A DNA stretch of 64,000 nt from contig CAWAQJ010000014.1 of assembly GCA_963784175.1 (NCBI GenBank), forward strand, positions 372,001 to 436,000, written 5' to 3'. Positions 35,741-43,615 of this stretch are shown piece after piece. A model generated the notes under the pieces. It did not search any database. It was not told the DNA's origin and was given only the letters and a program-made list of their open reading frames with translations. This DNA comes from JAIBJN01 sp963784175 (GTDB lineage: Bacteria; Actinomycetota; Thermoleophilia; Gaiellales; Gaiellaceae). Made by a program: the position numbers and the translations under genes. How positions within the stretch are numbered: the stretch's first letter is position 1; each line of letters starts with the position of its first letter.

Positions 35741-36435
35741 TCGCTCTCGTCGGCCCCTTCGGCCGTCTCGCCCTCGGCCTCCGGCTCGGCGCCTTCCTCG
35801 GCCGCCTCCTCGCCCTCAGGCAGCTCGCCCTCCTCGAGCTCCTCTTCCTCGACCTCGGGCTCCTCGATCTTCGTCGGCGGCGTGACATTGAGGACAACGG
35901 AGTCGGGGTCGTCCAGGATCGTGACGCCCTCCGGAGCTCTGAGGTCCTCGATCCTCAGGCTGTCCCCGATGGCCATGCCGGAGATGTCGAGCTCGAGGCG
36001 GTCGGGCACCTCCATCGGGAGGGCCTCGACGTTGATCTCGCGCAGGACGAGCGTGAGCACACCGCCCTCCTTCACGCCCGGCGACTCGCCGATCGGCTCC
36101 ACTGCGACCTGAGCCTGGATCACCTGGTCGAGCCGGACCTCGTGGAGGTCGACGTGCAGGAGCCGCGGGCGAACCGGGTCGAGCTGGTAGTCCTTGAGCA
36201 CCGCGTGATGCATGGTCTTCTGGTCGTCGAAGACGACGTCCAGGATGGCGTGCAGGCCGTGGTCGCCGGTGAGGACGCGGCGCAGCTCGCGCTCCTCGAC
36301 GACGAACGGGTGCGCCTTCTTGCCGCTGCCGTAGAGGACGCCGGGGATCATCCCGGCCGCGCGCAGGCGGCGCGACTCGGCGCTACCCGCCGACTCGCGT
36401 GCCTTCACGCCCAGCTGTATGCGTTCGCCGGCCAT
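35737..36435 (-). CDS. rplY: Ribosomal protein bL25 (CTC type)
   Basis: 232 residues: an N-terminal L25 5S-rRNA-binding domain (RIQLGVKARESAGSAESRRL, RAAGMIPGVLYGSG), a C-terminal CTC/TL5 beta domain (LRIEDLRAPEGVTILDDPDS) and a long Glu-rich tail of about 50 residues. The tail is unusually acidic but such tails occur in CTC-type proteins. It binds 5S rRNA and is coupled to pth. Confidence 0.95.
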   Translation of the reverse strand: MAGERIQLGVKARESAGSAESRRLRAAGMIPGVLYGSGKKAHPFVVEERELRRVLTGDHGLHAILDVVFDDQKTMHHAVLKDYQLDPVRPRLLHVDLHEVRLDQVIQAQVAVEPIGESPGVKEGGVLTLVLREINVEALPMEVPDRLELDISGMAIGDSLRIEDLRAPEGVTILDDPDSVVLNVTPPTKIEEPEVEEEELEEGELPEGEEAAEEGAEPEAEGETAEGADESE

Positions 36436-36473
36436 CGGCGGGCAAGTGTAGCGAAGGCGCGGGGCCGGTTCTT

Positions 36474-37073
36474 CTAGGTCGTCTGCGGCTCGAAGCGGCT
36501 CTGGAGCTGCGAGACGTAGACCCCGAGCTCGCGCTGGCGCTCCTCGAGACGCTCCTCGCGGATGCCGAGGAGATCCTCTCGCCGCTCGACCTCTTCCTCG
36601 CGCAGCTCGAGATCGGCGTCGACGACGGCCTTGCGGGCTTCGTGGTCGTTCTCGCGCTGCTCGAGATCCTGAGCGCGGTCGCGGAGGCTGGTCTCGAGCT
36701 CCCGCACGCGCCGCTCGCGCCGGTCGATGCTCTCGCGGGACTCGAGCGCCTCGGCTGCAGGGCCGAGCGTCTCTTCGAGCTCCGCCACCCGGCGCTCACG
36801 CTCGCGGAGCTCGACCGCGCTCGCTGCGAGGCGCGCCTCGCGCTCCTCGAGCTCGCGGGTCGCCGCGACGACCTGCGCCTCCCGTTCGGAGACGGCCGCG
36901 TCGTCGCGGACGCCTCCAAGCCGCTCGATGTTCTGGATCTCGACCTTGATGACGGGCGGGATCAGACCGCCGGCCGTGGCCGGAGGGCTCGAAGCGGGCT
37001 TGCGCCGCCGCCGTCCACGCCGTCGCGGAGGCCTTGCGGGCTTGTCGGGGGTGAAGTCGTTTCGGTCAGTCAA
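36474..37073 (-). CDS. Long coiled-coil protein, unknown
   Basis: 199 residues. A basic, proline-rich start (PARPPRRRGRRRRKPASS) is followed by an almost continuous charged coiled coil from about residue 50 on (REAQVVAATRELEEREARLA...REERLEERQRELG). No catalytic domain. It may be a structural or scaffolding protein. The start is taken as the TTG 37071-37073; the frame stays open upstream to 37286, but that part looks non-coding. It lies downstream of nothing obvious and 38 nt from the L25 start. Confidence 0.6.
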   Translation of the reverse strand: MTDRNDFTPDKPARPPRRRGRRRRKPASSPPATAGGLIPPVIKVEIQNIERLGGVRDDAAVSEREAQVVAATRELEEREARLAASAVELRERERRVAELEETLGPAAEALESRESIDRRERRVRELETSLRDRAQDLEQRENDHEARKAVVDADLELREEEVERREDLLGIREERLEERQRELGVYVSQLQSRFEPQTT

Positions 37074-37235
37074 AGCCTCGCGGCATGAGCAGACGATGGC
37101 GGGCCGGGACGGTCGGGGCCATCCCCCACTTTGGCGATCCTGGCGCCGATCCCACGTTTCAGGGATGCCGTCGTCGCCCGGGTCGTCCGAAAAATGTCTT
37201 GGCGTACCAACTGCAGCAACGAAAGGCGGCATCGT

Positions 37236-37322
37236 ATGTCTGCGGATCTCCTCCGGATCAAGATCCGGAACTTCCCTCAGCCCCATCTCGGGCGGCGTCT
37301 TCTCATCGCCGGCCTGAAATAG
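37236..37322 (+). CDS. Possible 28-residue peptide gene
   Basis: ATG 37236 follows GAAAGGCGG by 6 nt and encodes a basic, amphipathic peptide (MSADLLRIKIRNFPQPHLG then RRLLIAGLK). A 10 bp hairpin begins 20 nt after its stop. Together these look like a tiny transcription unit in the otherwise empty 37074-37443 gap, but an ORF this short may occur by chance. Confidence 0.3.
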   Translation: MSADLLRIKIRNFPQPHLGRRLLIAGLK

Positions 37323-37342
37323 CGGCGGCTACACCCCACGTT

Positions 37343-37366
37343 CGAGCGGCCCGGCTGGGCCGCTCG
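37343..37366 (+). terminator. Terminator-like hairpin
   Basis: Perfect 10 bp stem CGAGCGGCCC / GGGCCGCTCG with the loop GGCT. It is followed by GTGCTTTCC rather than a long U-run. It lies 77 nt before the secreted-protein gene. Confidence 0.5.
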
Positions 37367-37405
37367 GTGCTTTCCGGACTTGCTCGCCCCTTCGCGGCGT
37401 GCCAG

Positions 37406-37440
37406 GCTTCCCCCTGAGGGTCAACTCCGGGGAGGGAAGC
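37406..37440 (+). promoter_or_regulatory. Hairpin covering the ribosome binding site of the 37444 gene
   Basis: GCTTCCC (37406-37412) pairs perfectly with GGGAAGC (37434-37440); extra CC/GG pairs are possible inside. The right arm and the bases next to it (GGAGGG at 37431-37436) are the ribosome site for the ATG at 37444, so folding would hide it. This suggests translational control. Confidence 0.45.
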
Positions 37441-37443
37441 ACG

Positions 37444-37842
37444 ATGCTCAGAAAGGCGTTGCTCGCGCTAGCGACGGCGACCGCGCTCGCAGCGGCCGTG
37501 CCGGCGCAGGCCAACCACACGCTCGCCCACAAGGTGGCGCTGCTCACGGCGAAGCTCAACTGCCTGCAGAAATACCCCGTGTACTCGTTCGGGGACTATG
37601 CGTATGCGGAGATCGATTCCGATCTGGCGGATCAAGGGGCGACTCAGATCGAGGTGCTCGTTCCGAATGTCTTGCCGGTGAATGCGCTCGACTTCGACTA
37701 CGGGACGGGCAATCCGCAGCCGAGCGACGCGTTCCTGCTCGGCGTCAAGCGGACCTCGACGTGCATGGCGAAGTTCGTGACGGCCCCGAATCCGGTGTCC
37801 GTCGCGCGCGCAGCCCCCGCGAGGATGGCACGCCTGCAGTAG
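37444..37842 (+). CDS. Secreted protein, unknown
   Basis: 132 residues. A clear signal peptide (LRKALLALATATALAAAVPAQA) with a likely cleavage after AQA is followed by a small mature domain with two cysteines (NCLQKYPVYSFGDY and STCMAKFV) that could form a disulfide. No family recognised. It has a strong ribosome site (GGGGAGGG) within a hairpin. The patch around it (37.2-39.1 kb) contains only small unknown genes and interrupts the housekeeping block. Confidence 0.75.
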   Translation: MLRKALLALATATALAAAVPAQANHTLAHKVALLTAKLNCLQKYPVYSFGDYAYAEIDSDLADQGATQIEVLVPNVLPVNALDFDYGTGNPQPSDAFLLGVKRTSTCMAKFVTAPNPVSVARAAPARMARLQ

Positions 37843-37846
37843 TGCG

Positions 37847-38083
37847 CTAGCTGACGATCTCGCCCGGCGCGTCCGGGTACAGGAGCTCCCAGACGAGGAG
37901 ATGCGTCTCGATCTCGCGCCTGGCCTGCTCCTCGTCGGGCGCGTCGGTCCGCTCGACGTCGAGCTCCCGGTCGCCGACCGGGCGCACGGCAAAGCCGGAG
38001 CGCGCGTAATGCACGCTCAGCTCCTCGCGAAGCGAGGGGTCTGAGATTCGGATTCTGAGGGGCCGCAGATGTGCTGTATCCAT
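37847..38083 (-). CDS. Small hypothetical protein
   Basis: 78 residues, soluble: LRIRISDPSLREELSVHYAR then DEEQARREIETHLLVWELLY, an alpha-beta pattern. No signal peptide or motif. ATG 38083. It ends 4 nt from the convergent secreted-protein gene. Function unknown. Confidence 0.6.
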   Translation of the reverse strand: MDTAHLRPLRIRISDPSLREELSVHYARSGFAVRPVGDRELDVERTDAPDEEQARREIETHLLVWELLYPDAPGEIVS

Positions 38084-38116
38084 CGGCCGTGGGGCCCTCC
38101 CCGAGCACCCCCGACC

Positions 38117-38130
38117 GAGGGCTTTCCCTC
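38117..38130 (-). terminator. Short hairpin at a stop codon
   Basis: GAGGG (38117-38121) and CCCTC (38126-38130) with a 4 nt loop, overlapping the stop of the 38129-38374 gene. A weak terminator candidate. Confidence 0.3.
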
Positions 38131-38374
38131 AGACGAGCTGGAAGAGCAGCAGGAGGGCGGCGGCCCAGAGAACGACGCCCAGCACTACGGCCAGCGCCGT
38201 GCCGCGGAAGAAGCGCATGAATACGCGCGGCGGCTCTCCGCGGAGATCGTCGTCGCACTCCCACGCCGCGTCCTCACCGGCCCACGGATCGTCGAGCTCC
38301 GCGGGGCGTCGATCCCGCGTGGCCGGCGGATGGGCCGCGAACAGGCGCGGGCGTCTGGGAAGCTTGAGCTGCAT
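38129..38374 (-). CDS. Small single-pass membrane protein, unknown
   Basis: 81 residues: basic start (MQLKLPRRPRLF), an acidic middle (LDDPWAGEDAAWECDDDLRG) and one C-terminal helix (GTALAVVLGVVLWAAALLLL), a tail-anchored layout. No family recognised. ATG 38374. Confidence 0.6.
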   Translation of the reverse strand: MQLKLPRRPRLFAAHPPATRDRRPAELDDPWAGEDAAWECDDDLRGEPPRVFMRFFRGTALAVVLGVVLWAAALLLLFQLV

Positions 38375-38512
38375 CGCGTTCTCCGAACCGCAGAGAGACG
38401 CATCCCCCGACGCCGAGAGGCCTCGTCCCGTCCTGCACTGTACTCCGGTGCAGGGATTTCGCAAGCTCGCGGCCGCCTTCCCGCACGCGTCCCGGCTCCG
38501 TTCCCCGAGCCT

Positions 38513-39058
38513 TCAGTGGTTCCGGTAGCCGGTGGCGAACGCCCACGCTGGATGCTCGCGGCGCAGGAGCGGGTGGTGCTTGTCCCATTCGAGGGGAGCA
38601 AGGCGTGTCGGTGGCTTCAACGAAATCGCCGCTTCCCGGATGCTGAATCCCCAACTGAATCCGAGGATCGCACGCGTCTCGCGCCTGTCGCCCCCCATCG
38701 GGACAAAACACAGGAACGTCTCGGCGCTCCAATCCAGATCCTCGCGTGAAGGGCGTGCCGGGGCGTCGAAGAGAGCCGGTGCAAAGCCGAAGAAGCAGAA
38801 GGGGTGAGCGGATGGACCAAGCGGCTCGAATGGATCCATCTCGAACTCCTTCCACGCGCCTGCGCCATCTGTCGAGCGCACGAGTTGCACCCATCCCATA
38901 GCCGCTTTGTATCCCTCTCCGGCGTAAGTGACGGTAGCGGTGCAGACCGGGAAATCCCTTGCGAACGGTGGTTTGGCAAGCGACTCGGGAGTCGTATTGG
39001 GTTCGACCGCGACCTCGACTGATCCGGAAGCATCGTGTAACCGGAAATCCAGCCGCAC
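38513..39058 (-). CDS. Hypothetical protein of atypical base composition
   Basis: 181 residues, soluble, rich in Trp, Phe and Pro (MGWVQLVRSTDGAGAWKEFE, HPFCFFGFAPALFDAPARPS, LDWSAETFLCFVP). It resembles small conserved proteins of unknown function rather than an enzyme. The DNA is visibly poorer in G and C than its neighbours, and codons such as ATT, AAA and TTT are commoner, which suggests recent gain. ATG 39058. Confidence 0.65.
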   Translation of the reverse strand: MRLDFRLHDASGSVEVAVEPNTTPESLAKPPFARDFPVCTATVTYAGEGYKAAMGWVQLVRSTDGAGAWKEFEMDPFEPLGPSAHPFCFFGFAPALFDAPARPSREDLDWSAETFLCFVPMGGDRRETRAILGFSWGFSIREAAISLKPPTRLAPLEWDKHHPLLRREHPAWAFATGYRNH

Positions 39059-39123
39059 GCTGCCACCCTAGCGCCGCCCGTCCGCAAGCCCGCACGGGAA
39101 ACCGCTTGGTTGAGCGAACGAGG

Positions 39124-40194
39124 CTAGAAGAGCTGGTTCTCGCCGGCGAAGATCGCCGAGACCGACTCGTCCGAGAAGACGTTCTCGATCGTCTCGGCCA
39201 GGAGGCCGGCGACCGGGAGCACGGTCAACTTGTCGGGCCGGCGGATCTCGTCGAGCGGCACGGTGTCCGTGACCGCGAGGCCGGTGAGCTCGCTCTCGGC
39301 CATCTTCTCGAGTGCGTCGTCGGGGAAGAGGCCGTGCGTCGCGCAGGCGTAGACCTTCGTCGCGCCGGCGGCGAGGAGCGCCTGCGCCCCGGCGACGAGC
39401 GTCCCGCCCGTGACGATGATGTCGTCGCTCATGATCGCGACCTTGCCCTGCACGTCGCCGACGACCTCCGTCACCGAGGCGACGTCGTGGGCCGGGCGCT
39501 GCTTGTTCATGAGGGCGAAGTCGGCGTCGAGCATCTGCGCGAACTTCGTCGCCATCTTGGCGCGGCCCGGGTCGGGCGAGACCGCGACGACCCCGTCGCC
39601 GTGCAGGCCCAGCGTCTCACGGTAGTAGCGCGCGAAGAGCGGGAGCGCGGTCATGTGGTCGACGGGGATCCGGAAGAAGCCCTGGATCTGGCCCGCGTGG
39701 AGGTCCATCGTCAGGACGCGGTCGACGCCGGCCGCGTCGAGGATGTCGGCGAGCAGCTTCGCGGTGATCGGCTCCCGCGGCGAGGACTTCTTGTCCTGAC
39801 GCGAGTACGGGAACCACGGCATGACCGCGGTGATGCGGTTCGCCGAGGCGAGCTTCGCGCCCTGGATCATGATCAGGAGCTCGAGCAGGTGGTCGTTCGT
39901 GTACTTGCCGTGGCAGGCCTGGACGAGGAAGACGTCGGCGCCGCGGATCGACTCGCGGTAGCGGCAGTACGTCTCGCCGTTCGCGAAGGTCTTGAGCTTG
40001 ACGTCGCCGAGCTCGATGTTGAGCTGGTCGGCGATCTTCTGGGCCAGGACAGGGTGCGACCGACCGGAGAAGAGCATCAGCTTCCCGGAAGGCCCGCGCT
40101 CGATCCACCGGCCGCGTTCGCCGTGCGGTTGGGGCGTGTGCTCGGGCGTCACGTCGAGGCCCGGCAGCGACAGCTCAGTCGTTCCGCTTTCCAC
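39124..40194 (-). CDS. prs: Ribose-phosphate pyrophosphokinase
   Basis: 356 residues. Makes PRPP from ribose 5-phosphate and ATP. Visible: KLMLFSGRSHPVLAQKIADQ, the ATP-loop WFPYSRQDKKSSPREPITAK and metal/substrate region LTMDLHAGQIQGFF. The PRPP loop reads DDIIVTGGTL, with Val where Asp is usual (DxxxDTGGT). About 36 extra residues precede the normal N-terminus (SGTTELSLPGLDVTPEH). Adjacent to glmU as in other actinobacteria; the two genes overlap by 20 nt. Confidence 0.95.
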   Translation of the reverse strand: MESGTTELSLPGLDVTPEHTPQPHGERGRWIERGPSGKLMLFSGRSHPVLAQKIADQLNIELGDVKLKTFANGETYCRYRESIRGADVFLVQACHGKYTNDHLLELLIMIQGAKLASANRITAVMPWFPYSRQDKKSSPREPITAKLLADILDAAGVDRVLTMDLHAGQIQGFFRIPVDHMTALPLFARYYRETLGLHGDGVVAVSPDPGRAKMATKFAQMLDADFALMNKQRPAHDVASVTEVVGDVQGKVAIMSDDIIVTGGTLVAGAQALLAAGATKVYACATHGLFPDDALEKMAESELTGLAVTDTVPLDEIRRPDKLTVLPVAGLLAETIENVFSDESVSAIFAGENQLF

Positions 40195-41515
40195 GCAGGT
40201 AGCCCTCCTTGGTCACCTGTCGCGCCCGCGCGATGGCGAGCGAATCCGGCGGCACATCCTCGGTGATGTACGAGCCGCCGCCGATCCATGCGTCGTCTCC
40301 GATCGTCACAGGAGCCTCGAATCCATTGTGAATGCCGGTCCTGACGTTCCTGCCGATCGTCGTCTTGCCCTTCTCGCGGCCGGGCTCGTGCTGGAAGTTG
40401 GCCGTGATCGTGCCGGCGCCTACGTTCGTGCCCTCGCCGACCTCGGCATCGCCTAAGTAGCTGAGGTGGGGCACCTTCGCGCCCTCGCCGATCTGCGCTT
40501 TCTTGAGCTCCACGAAGGTCCCTGCCTTGGCCCGCGCGGCGAGCACCGTTCCGGGGCGAAGGTAACAGAACGGCCCCACGAGCGCGCCCTCGCCGATCTC
40601 GGCCTCGTCGACCACCACGTGCGGGCCGACCTCGGCCCCGCGGCGGATGACGGTACGGCCCCGGAGGACCGTGAACGGGTGGATGACCGCGTCGGGCTCG
40701 ATGGACACGTCGGGCTCGATCCAGGTCGTGGCCGGGTCGACGATGGTCACACCAGCTTCGAGGTGCGAGGCGACGATCTGGTCGCGAAGCCGCGCGCCGG
40801 CGGCAGCGAGATCGGCCCGGGTGTTCACGCCTTCGCCAACACGGGGGTCCTCAGCACGGTACACGGCAACGACGCGCCCGTCATCCACAAGGTGACGCAC
40901 GGCGTCGGTGAGGTAGAGCTCCCCCTGCGCGTTGTCGGTGTCGAGCCGCGCGAGCGCACCCCAGAGCGCCTCCGCGTCGACGATGTAGACGGAGGAGTTG
41001 ACCTCACGGACTGCGAGCTGCTCCGGCGTCGCGTCGCGAGCCTCGACGATCGCGAGCAATCGCCCGTTCTCGTCGCGCAGGACCCGGCCGTACGAACCGG
41101 GGTCGTCCGGCTCGAAGGAGAGCACCGTCGCGGCCGCGCCCTCGGCACGATGGGTCTCGAGCAGGCCGTCGAGAGCCGTGGAGGAGAGGAGCGGGGCATC
41201 TCCGGCGAGGATGACGACGTCGCCCTCGAAGCCCTCGAGCGCGGGCTGTGCGGAGGCCGCAGCGTCTCCGGTCCCGCGCGGCTCCTCCTGCACGGCGACG
41301 ACCGAGCCGGGCGGCAGGGTGCCCTCGAGCTCGGCCACCGTCCCGGGCGAGGTCACGACGACTAGCGGGTCGGGATCGAGCTCGCCCGCCGCCGCTATGA
41401 CCCAGTCCAGAAGGCGGCGGCCGAGCAGCTCGTGCAGGTGCTTCGGCCTCGTCGATCGCATGCGCGTGCCGAGACCGGCGGCCATCACCACCGCTGCGAT
41501 CGGGGGGCGAGTCAC
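40175..41515 (-). CDS. glmU: Bifunctional GlmU (UDP-GlcNAc synthesis)
   Basis: 446 residues. The N-terminal half is a uridylyltransferase (VVMAAGLGTRMRSTRPKHLH, VILAGDAPLL, VNSSVYIVDAEAL); the C-terminal half is a left-handed beta-helix acetyltransferase (hexapeptides such as IGEGALVGPFCYLRPGTVL, then NVGAGTITANF). It makes UDP-N-acetylglucosamine for peptidoglycan. It begins 11 nt downstream of the tRNA-Gln gene and runs into prs. Confidence 0.96.
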   Translation of the reverse strand: MTRPPIAAVVMAAGLGTRMRSTRPKHLHELLGRRLLDWVIAAAGELDPDPLVVVTSPGTVAELEGTLPPGSVVAVQEEPRGTGDAAASAQPALEGFEGDVVILAGDAPLLSSTALDGLLETHRAEGAAATVLSFEPDDPGSYGRVLRDENGRLLAIVEARDATPEQLAVREVNSSVYIVDAEALWGALARLDTDNAQGELYLTDAVRHLVDDGRVVAVYRAEDPRVGEGVNTRADLAAAGARLRDQIVASHLEAGVTIVDPATTWIEPDVSIEPDAVIHPFTVLRGRTVIRRGAEVGPHVVVDEAEIGEGALVGPFCYLRPGTVLAARAKAGTFVELKKAQIGEGAKVPHLSYLGDAEVGEGTNVGAGTITANFQHEPGREKGKTTIGRNVRTGIHNGFEAPVTIGDDAWIGGGSYITEDVPPDSLAIARARQVTKEGYLRGKRND

Positions 41516-41525
41516 GAGGGCGTCA

Positions 41526-41599
41526 TGGCTGGGGCGGGAGGATTCGAACCTCCGGTCACGGGACCAAAACCCGCTGCCTTACCACTTGGCTACGCCCCA
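41526..41599 (-). tRNA. tRNA-Gln (anticodon TTG)
   Basis: A full cloverleaf on the minus strand: acceptor TGGGGCG/CGCCCCA, D-stem GCC/GGC, anticodon arm GCGGG-TTTTGGT-CCCGT with anticodon TTG, T-arm GGAGG-TTCGAAT-CCTCC, discriminator G (41529). CCA is encoded (41526-41528). Placed just before glmU, a standard actinobacterial position. Confidence 0.97.
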
Positions 41600-41621
41600 C
41601 TGAAAGCGAGTATACGGCCGC

Positions 41622-41978
41622 CTACCGGCGGTCCATCAGCAGGATGACGAGGAGGATCCCCGCCATGGCAACGAGGGCGAGGATCGCCAGGAAGCGGAAG
41701 ACCTCCCAGAGCACCGGGACGATCACAGCGATCAGCTGCGAGGCCGCCGCGATCCACAGGATCTCGCGGAGGAAGTGCGAGCCCGTCCGCCGCCCGACGA
41801 AGATGTAGAGGGCGGTCATCGCGGCGGCCGCCGCGAGAACGATGAACCACCCGACCCCGCCGAGCAGGACGGCGAGGCTCTCGACCAGGCCAATGAACAG
41901 CGCGAGCCGCAGCTTGCGGGTCTCGAGCCACGGCCCGGAGCCCCTCTCGCGGGCCTCGATGACAGGCGCTGTCTCCAT
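41622..41978 (-). CDS. Small membrane protein with three helices, unknown
   Basis: 118 residues. After a charged start (VIEARERGSGPWLETRKLRL) come helices at about 25-65 and 85-115, the last ending in LLVILLMDRR. No motif; it may be a small envelope protein. ATG 41978, 11 nt after the IspE stop, so it may share the metG-to-ispE transcript. Confidence 0.65.
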   Translation of the reverse strand: METAPVIEARERGSGPWLETRKLRLALFIGLVESLAVLLGGVGWFIVLAAAAAMTALYIFVGRRTGSHFLREILWIAAASQLIAVIVPVLWEVFRFLAILALVAMAGILLVILLMDRR

Positions 41979-41989
41979 GTGAGACGAAG

Positions 41990-42820
41990 TTACCAAACGG
42001 GTGCGACCACCCAGGACCGCGCCCGTCGGCCGATCTTGCGGGCCGCCGCCCGCGCGTCCTCGCGGCGATGGAAGAGGCCGTAGACCGCGGGCCCGGCGCC
42101 GCTCAGGTCGGCCCTCAGGGCGCCCACCGAGCGCAGCTCCTCGGTCAGAGGGGCGCCGCCGGCGGCCTCCGCGAGATCGTTGGCCGGCAGCGCGGCGAGG
42201 TCGCGCGGACGACGCACGTCGGCGAGCGCAGCGAGGAGCGCCTCCTTCCGCTCGGCAAACCCGGCCCCGCCGCCCAGCTCGTCGAAACGCGCGTAGATCT
42301 CGCCGGTCGAAGCCTTCGCCACGCCGCGGGGAAGCACGAGCAGCACCCAGAAGTCCTGCGGGAGCTCGATCGGCTTCAGCCGCTCGCCCGCTCCCTCTGC
42401 CAGCTTCGGCCCGGGCTGGAGGAAGAACGGGACGTCCGCGCCGAGCTCGGCCGCCAGCGCCCGGAGACGCTCGTCGTCGAGCGGCCGTTCGAGTGCGGCG
42501 TTGGCAAGGCGGAGAGCAGCAGCCGCGTCGGCGCTCCCGCCGCCGAGGCCCGCAGCGACCGGGATCTCCTTGGTGATGTGCGCCCGCCACGCCGGCTCCA
42601 CCTCGGCCACGCGCGCGAGCTCGACGAGCGCCCGCCTGACGATCGTGTCGTCTCTGAAGCCCTCGACCGCGAGCTCGCGCGCCGGCTCGAGCTCGATGCG
42701 GTCGCAGACGTCCACGCGCTGGAGGATCGAGGCGACCTCGTGCAATCCGTCGGCCCGCGGCTCTCCGACGACGAGCGCGAGGTTGATCTTCGCCGCCGCG
42801 ACCGCACGGGCGGGTCTCAT
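41990..42820 (-). CDS. ispE: 4-diphosphocytidyl-2-C-methyl-D-erythritol kinase
   Basis: 276 residues of the GHMP kinase family: AAAKINLALVVGEPRADGLH at the start, the ATP loop PVAAGLGGGSADAAAALRL and the C-terminal VGALRADLSGAGPAVYGLF. It phosphorylates CDP-methylerythritol in the MEP isoprenoid pathway. The ATG overlaps the RsmA stop (ATGA); the rsmA-ispE coupling is common in actinobacteria. Confidence 0.96.
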   Translation of the reverse strand: MRPARAVAAAKINLALVVGEPRADGLHEVASILQRVDVCDRIELEPARELAVEGFRDDTIVRRALVELARVAEVEPAWRAHITKEIPVAAGLGGGSADAAAALRLANAALERPLDDERLRALAAELGADVPFFLQPGPKLAEGAGERLKPIELPQDFWVLLVLPRGVAKASTGEIYARFDELGGGAGFAERKEALLAALADVRRPRDLAALPANDLAEAAGGAPLTEELRSVGALRADLSGAGPAVYGLFHRREDARAAARKIGRRARSWVVAPVW

Positions 42821-43602
42821 GCGAGCCGTTCGGCGAGTCGGAGGAGCTCGGCCGGCGCGAGCTCCTGGGCACGGACGCCGGCCGGGCGCCCGAGCTCGTC
42901 CAGCGCCTCGACCGTCTGCTCGCGGCCGGCAACTCCGGAGAGCTCGAGCGAGTTGGCGAGGGTCTTGCGCCGGTGGGCGAACGCGCCCTGCACCACGCGG
43001 CGGACTCCGGCAAGCTCCGGGCCCCAGTCGCGCGTGCGCCGGAAGGCGACCAGCGCCGAGTCGACGTTCGGCGGCGGTGCAAAGCAGGTCCGCGCGACCG
43101 GGTGCAGCCCCGTCCGCTCCGCCGTCAGCTGGACGAGCACGGACACGGCGCCGTAGCTCTTCGTTCCGGGCGCGGCGAAGAAGCGGTCGGCGACCTCGCG
43201 CTGCACCATCACCGACCAGAGCCGCACGGAGGGCAGCCCGCCCAGGCTCTCGGCCACGAGGGGCGTGGCGATCTGGTACGGCAGGTTGGCGACGAGCTTC
43301 CCGGCCGCCGGGTCGAGCTCGTGCAGCGGAAGCCGGAGCGCGTCGCCGAAGACCAGCTCGACGTTGCGACGGCTGCCCAGCCGCTCGCGCAGGTGCGGCT
43401 CCAGGGCGCGATCGAGCTCCACCGCGTGCACCCTCGCGACACGGTCCGCGAGGTACACGGTCAGAACTCCCAGGCCGGCGCCGACCTCGAGCACGACGTC
43501 GGCGGAGTCGAGCTCGGCGAGCCGGCCCGCGACGCCGAGGATGTTCTCGTCCACGAGAAAGTGCTGGCCGAGCTCGCGGTTGGGCGTGACGGGGAGGTTC
43601 AT
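42817..43602 (-). CDS. rsmA: 16S rRNA dimethyladenosine transferase RsmA (KsgA)
   Basis: 261 residues. Dimethylates two adenines near the 3' end of 16S rRNA. Seen: RELGQHFLVDENIL, motif I VLEVGAGLGVLTVYLA, VHAVELDRAL, the NLPY catalytic motif (KLVANLPYQIATPLV) and FAPPPNVDSALVAF. Start ATG 43602. It lies between tatD and ispE, the usual order. Confidence 0.96.
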   Translation of the reverse strand: MNLPVTPNRELGQHFLVDENILGVAGRLAELDSADVVLEVGAGLGVLTVYLADRVARVHAVELDRALEPHLRERLGSRRNVELVFGDALRLPLHELDPAAGKLVANLPYQIATPLVAESLGGLPSVRLWSVMVQREVADRFFAAPGTKSYGAVSVLVQLTAERTGLHPVARTCFAPPPNVDSALVAFRRTRDWGPELAGVRRVVQGAFAHRRKTLANSLELSGVAGREQTVEALDELGRPAGVRAQELAPAELLRLAERLA

Positions 43603-43615
43603 TCCGCGCCTTCTC

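Noticed and set aside
36474..37286. Longer coiled-coil protein starting at 37286
   Set aside because: The upstream 70 codons have irregular codon use and no homology-like pattern; the TTG 37073 gives a protein starting at the basic domain.
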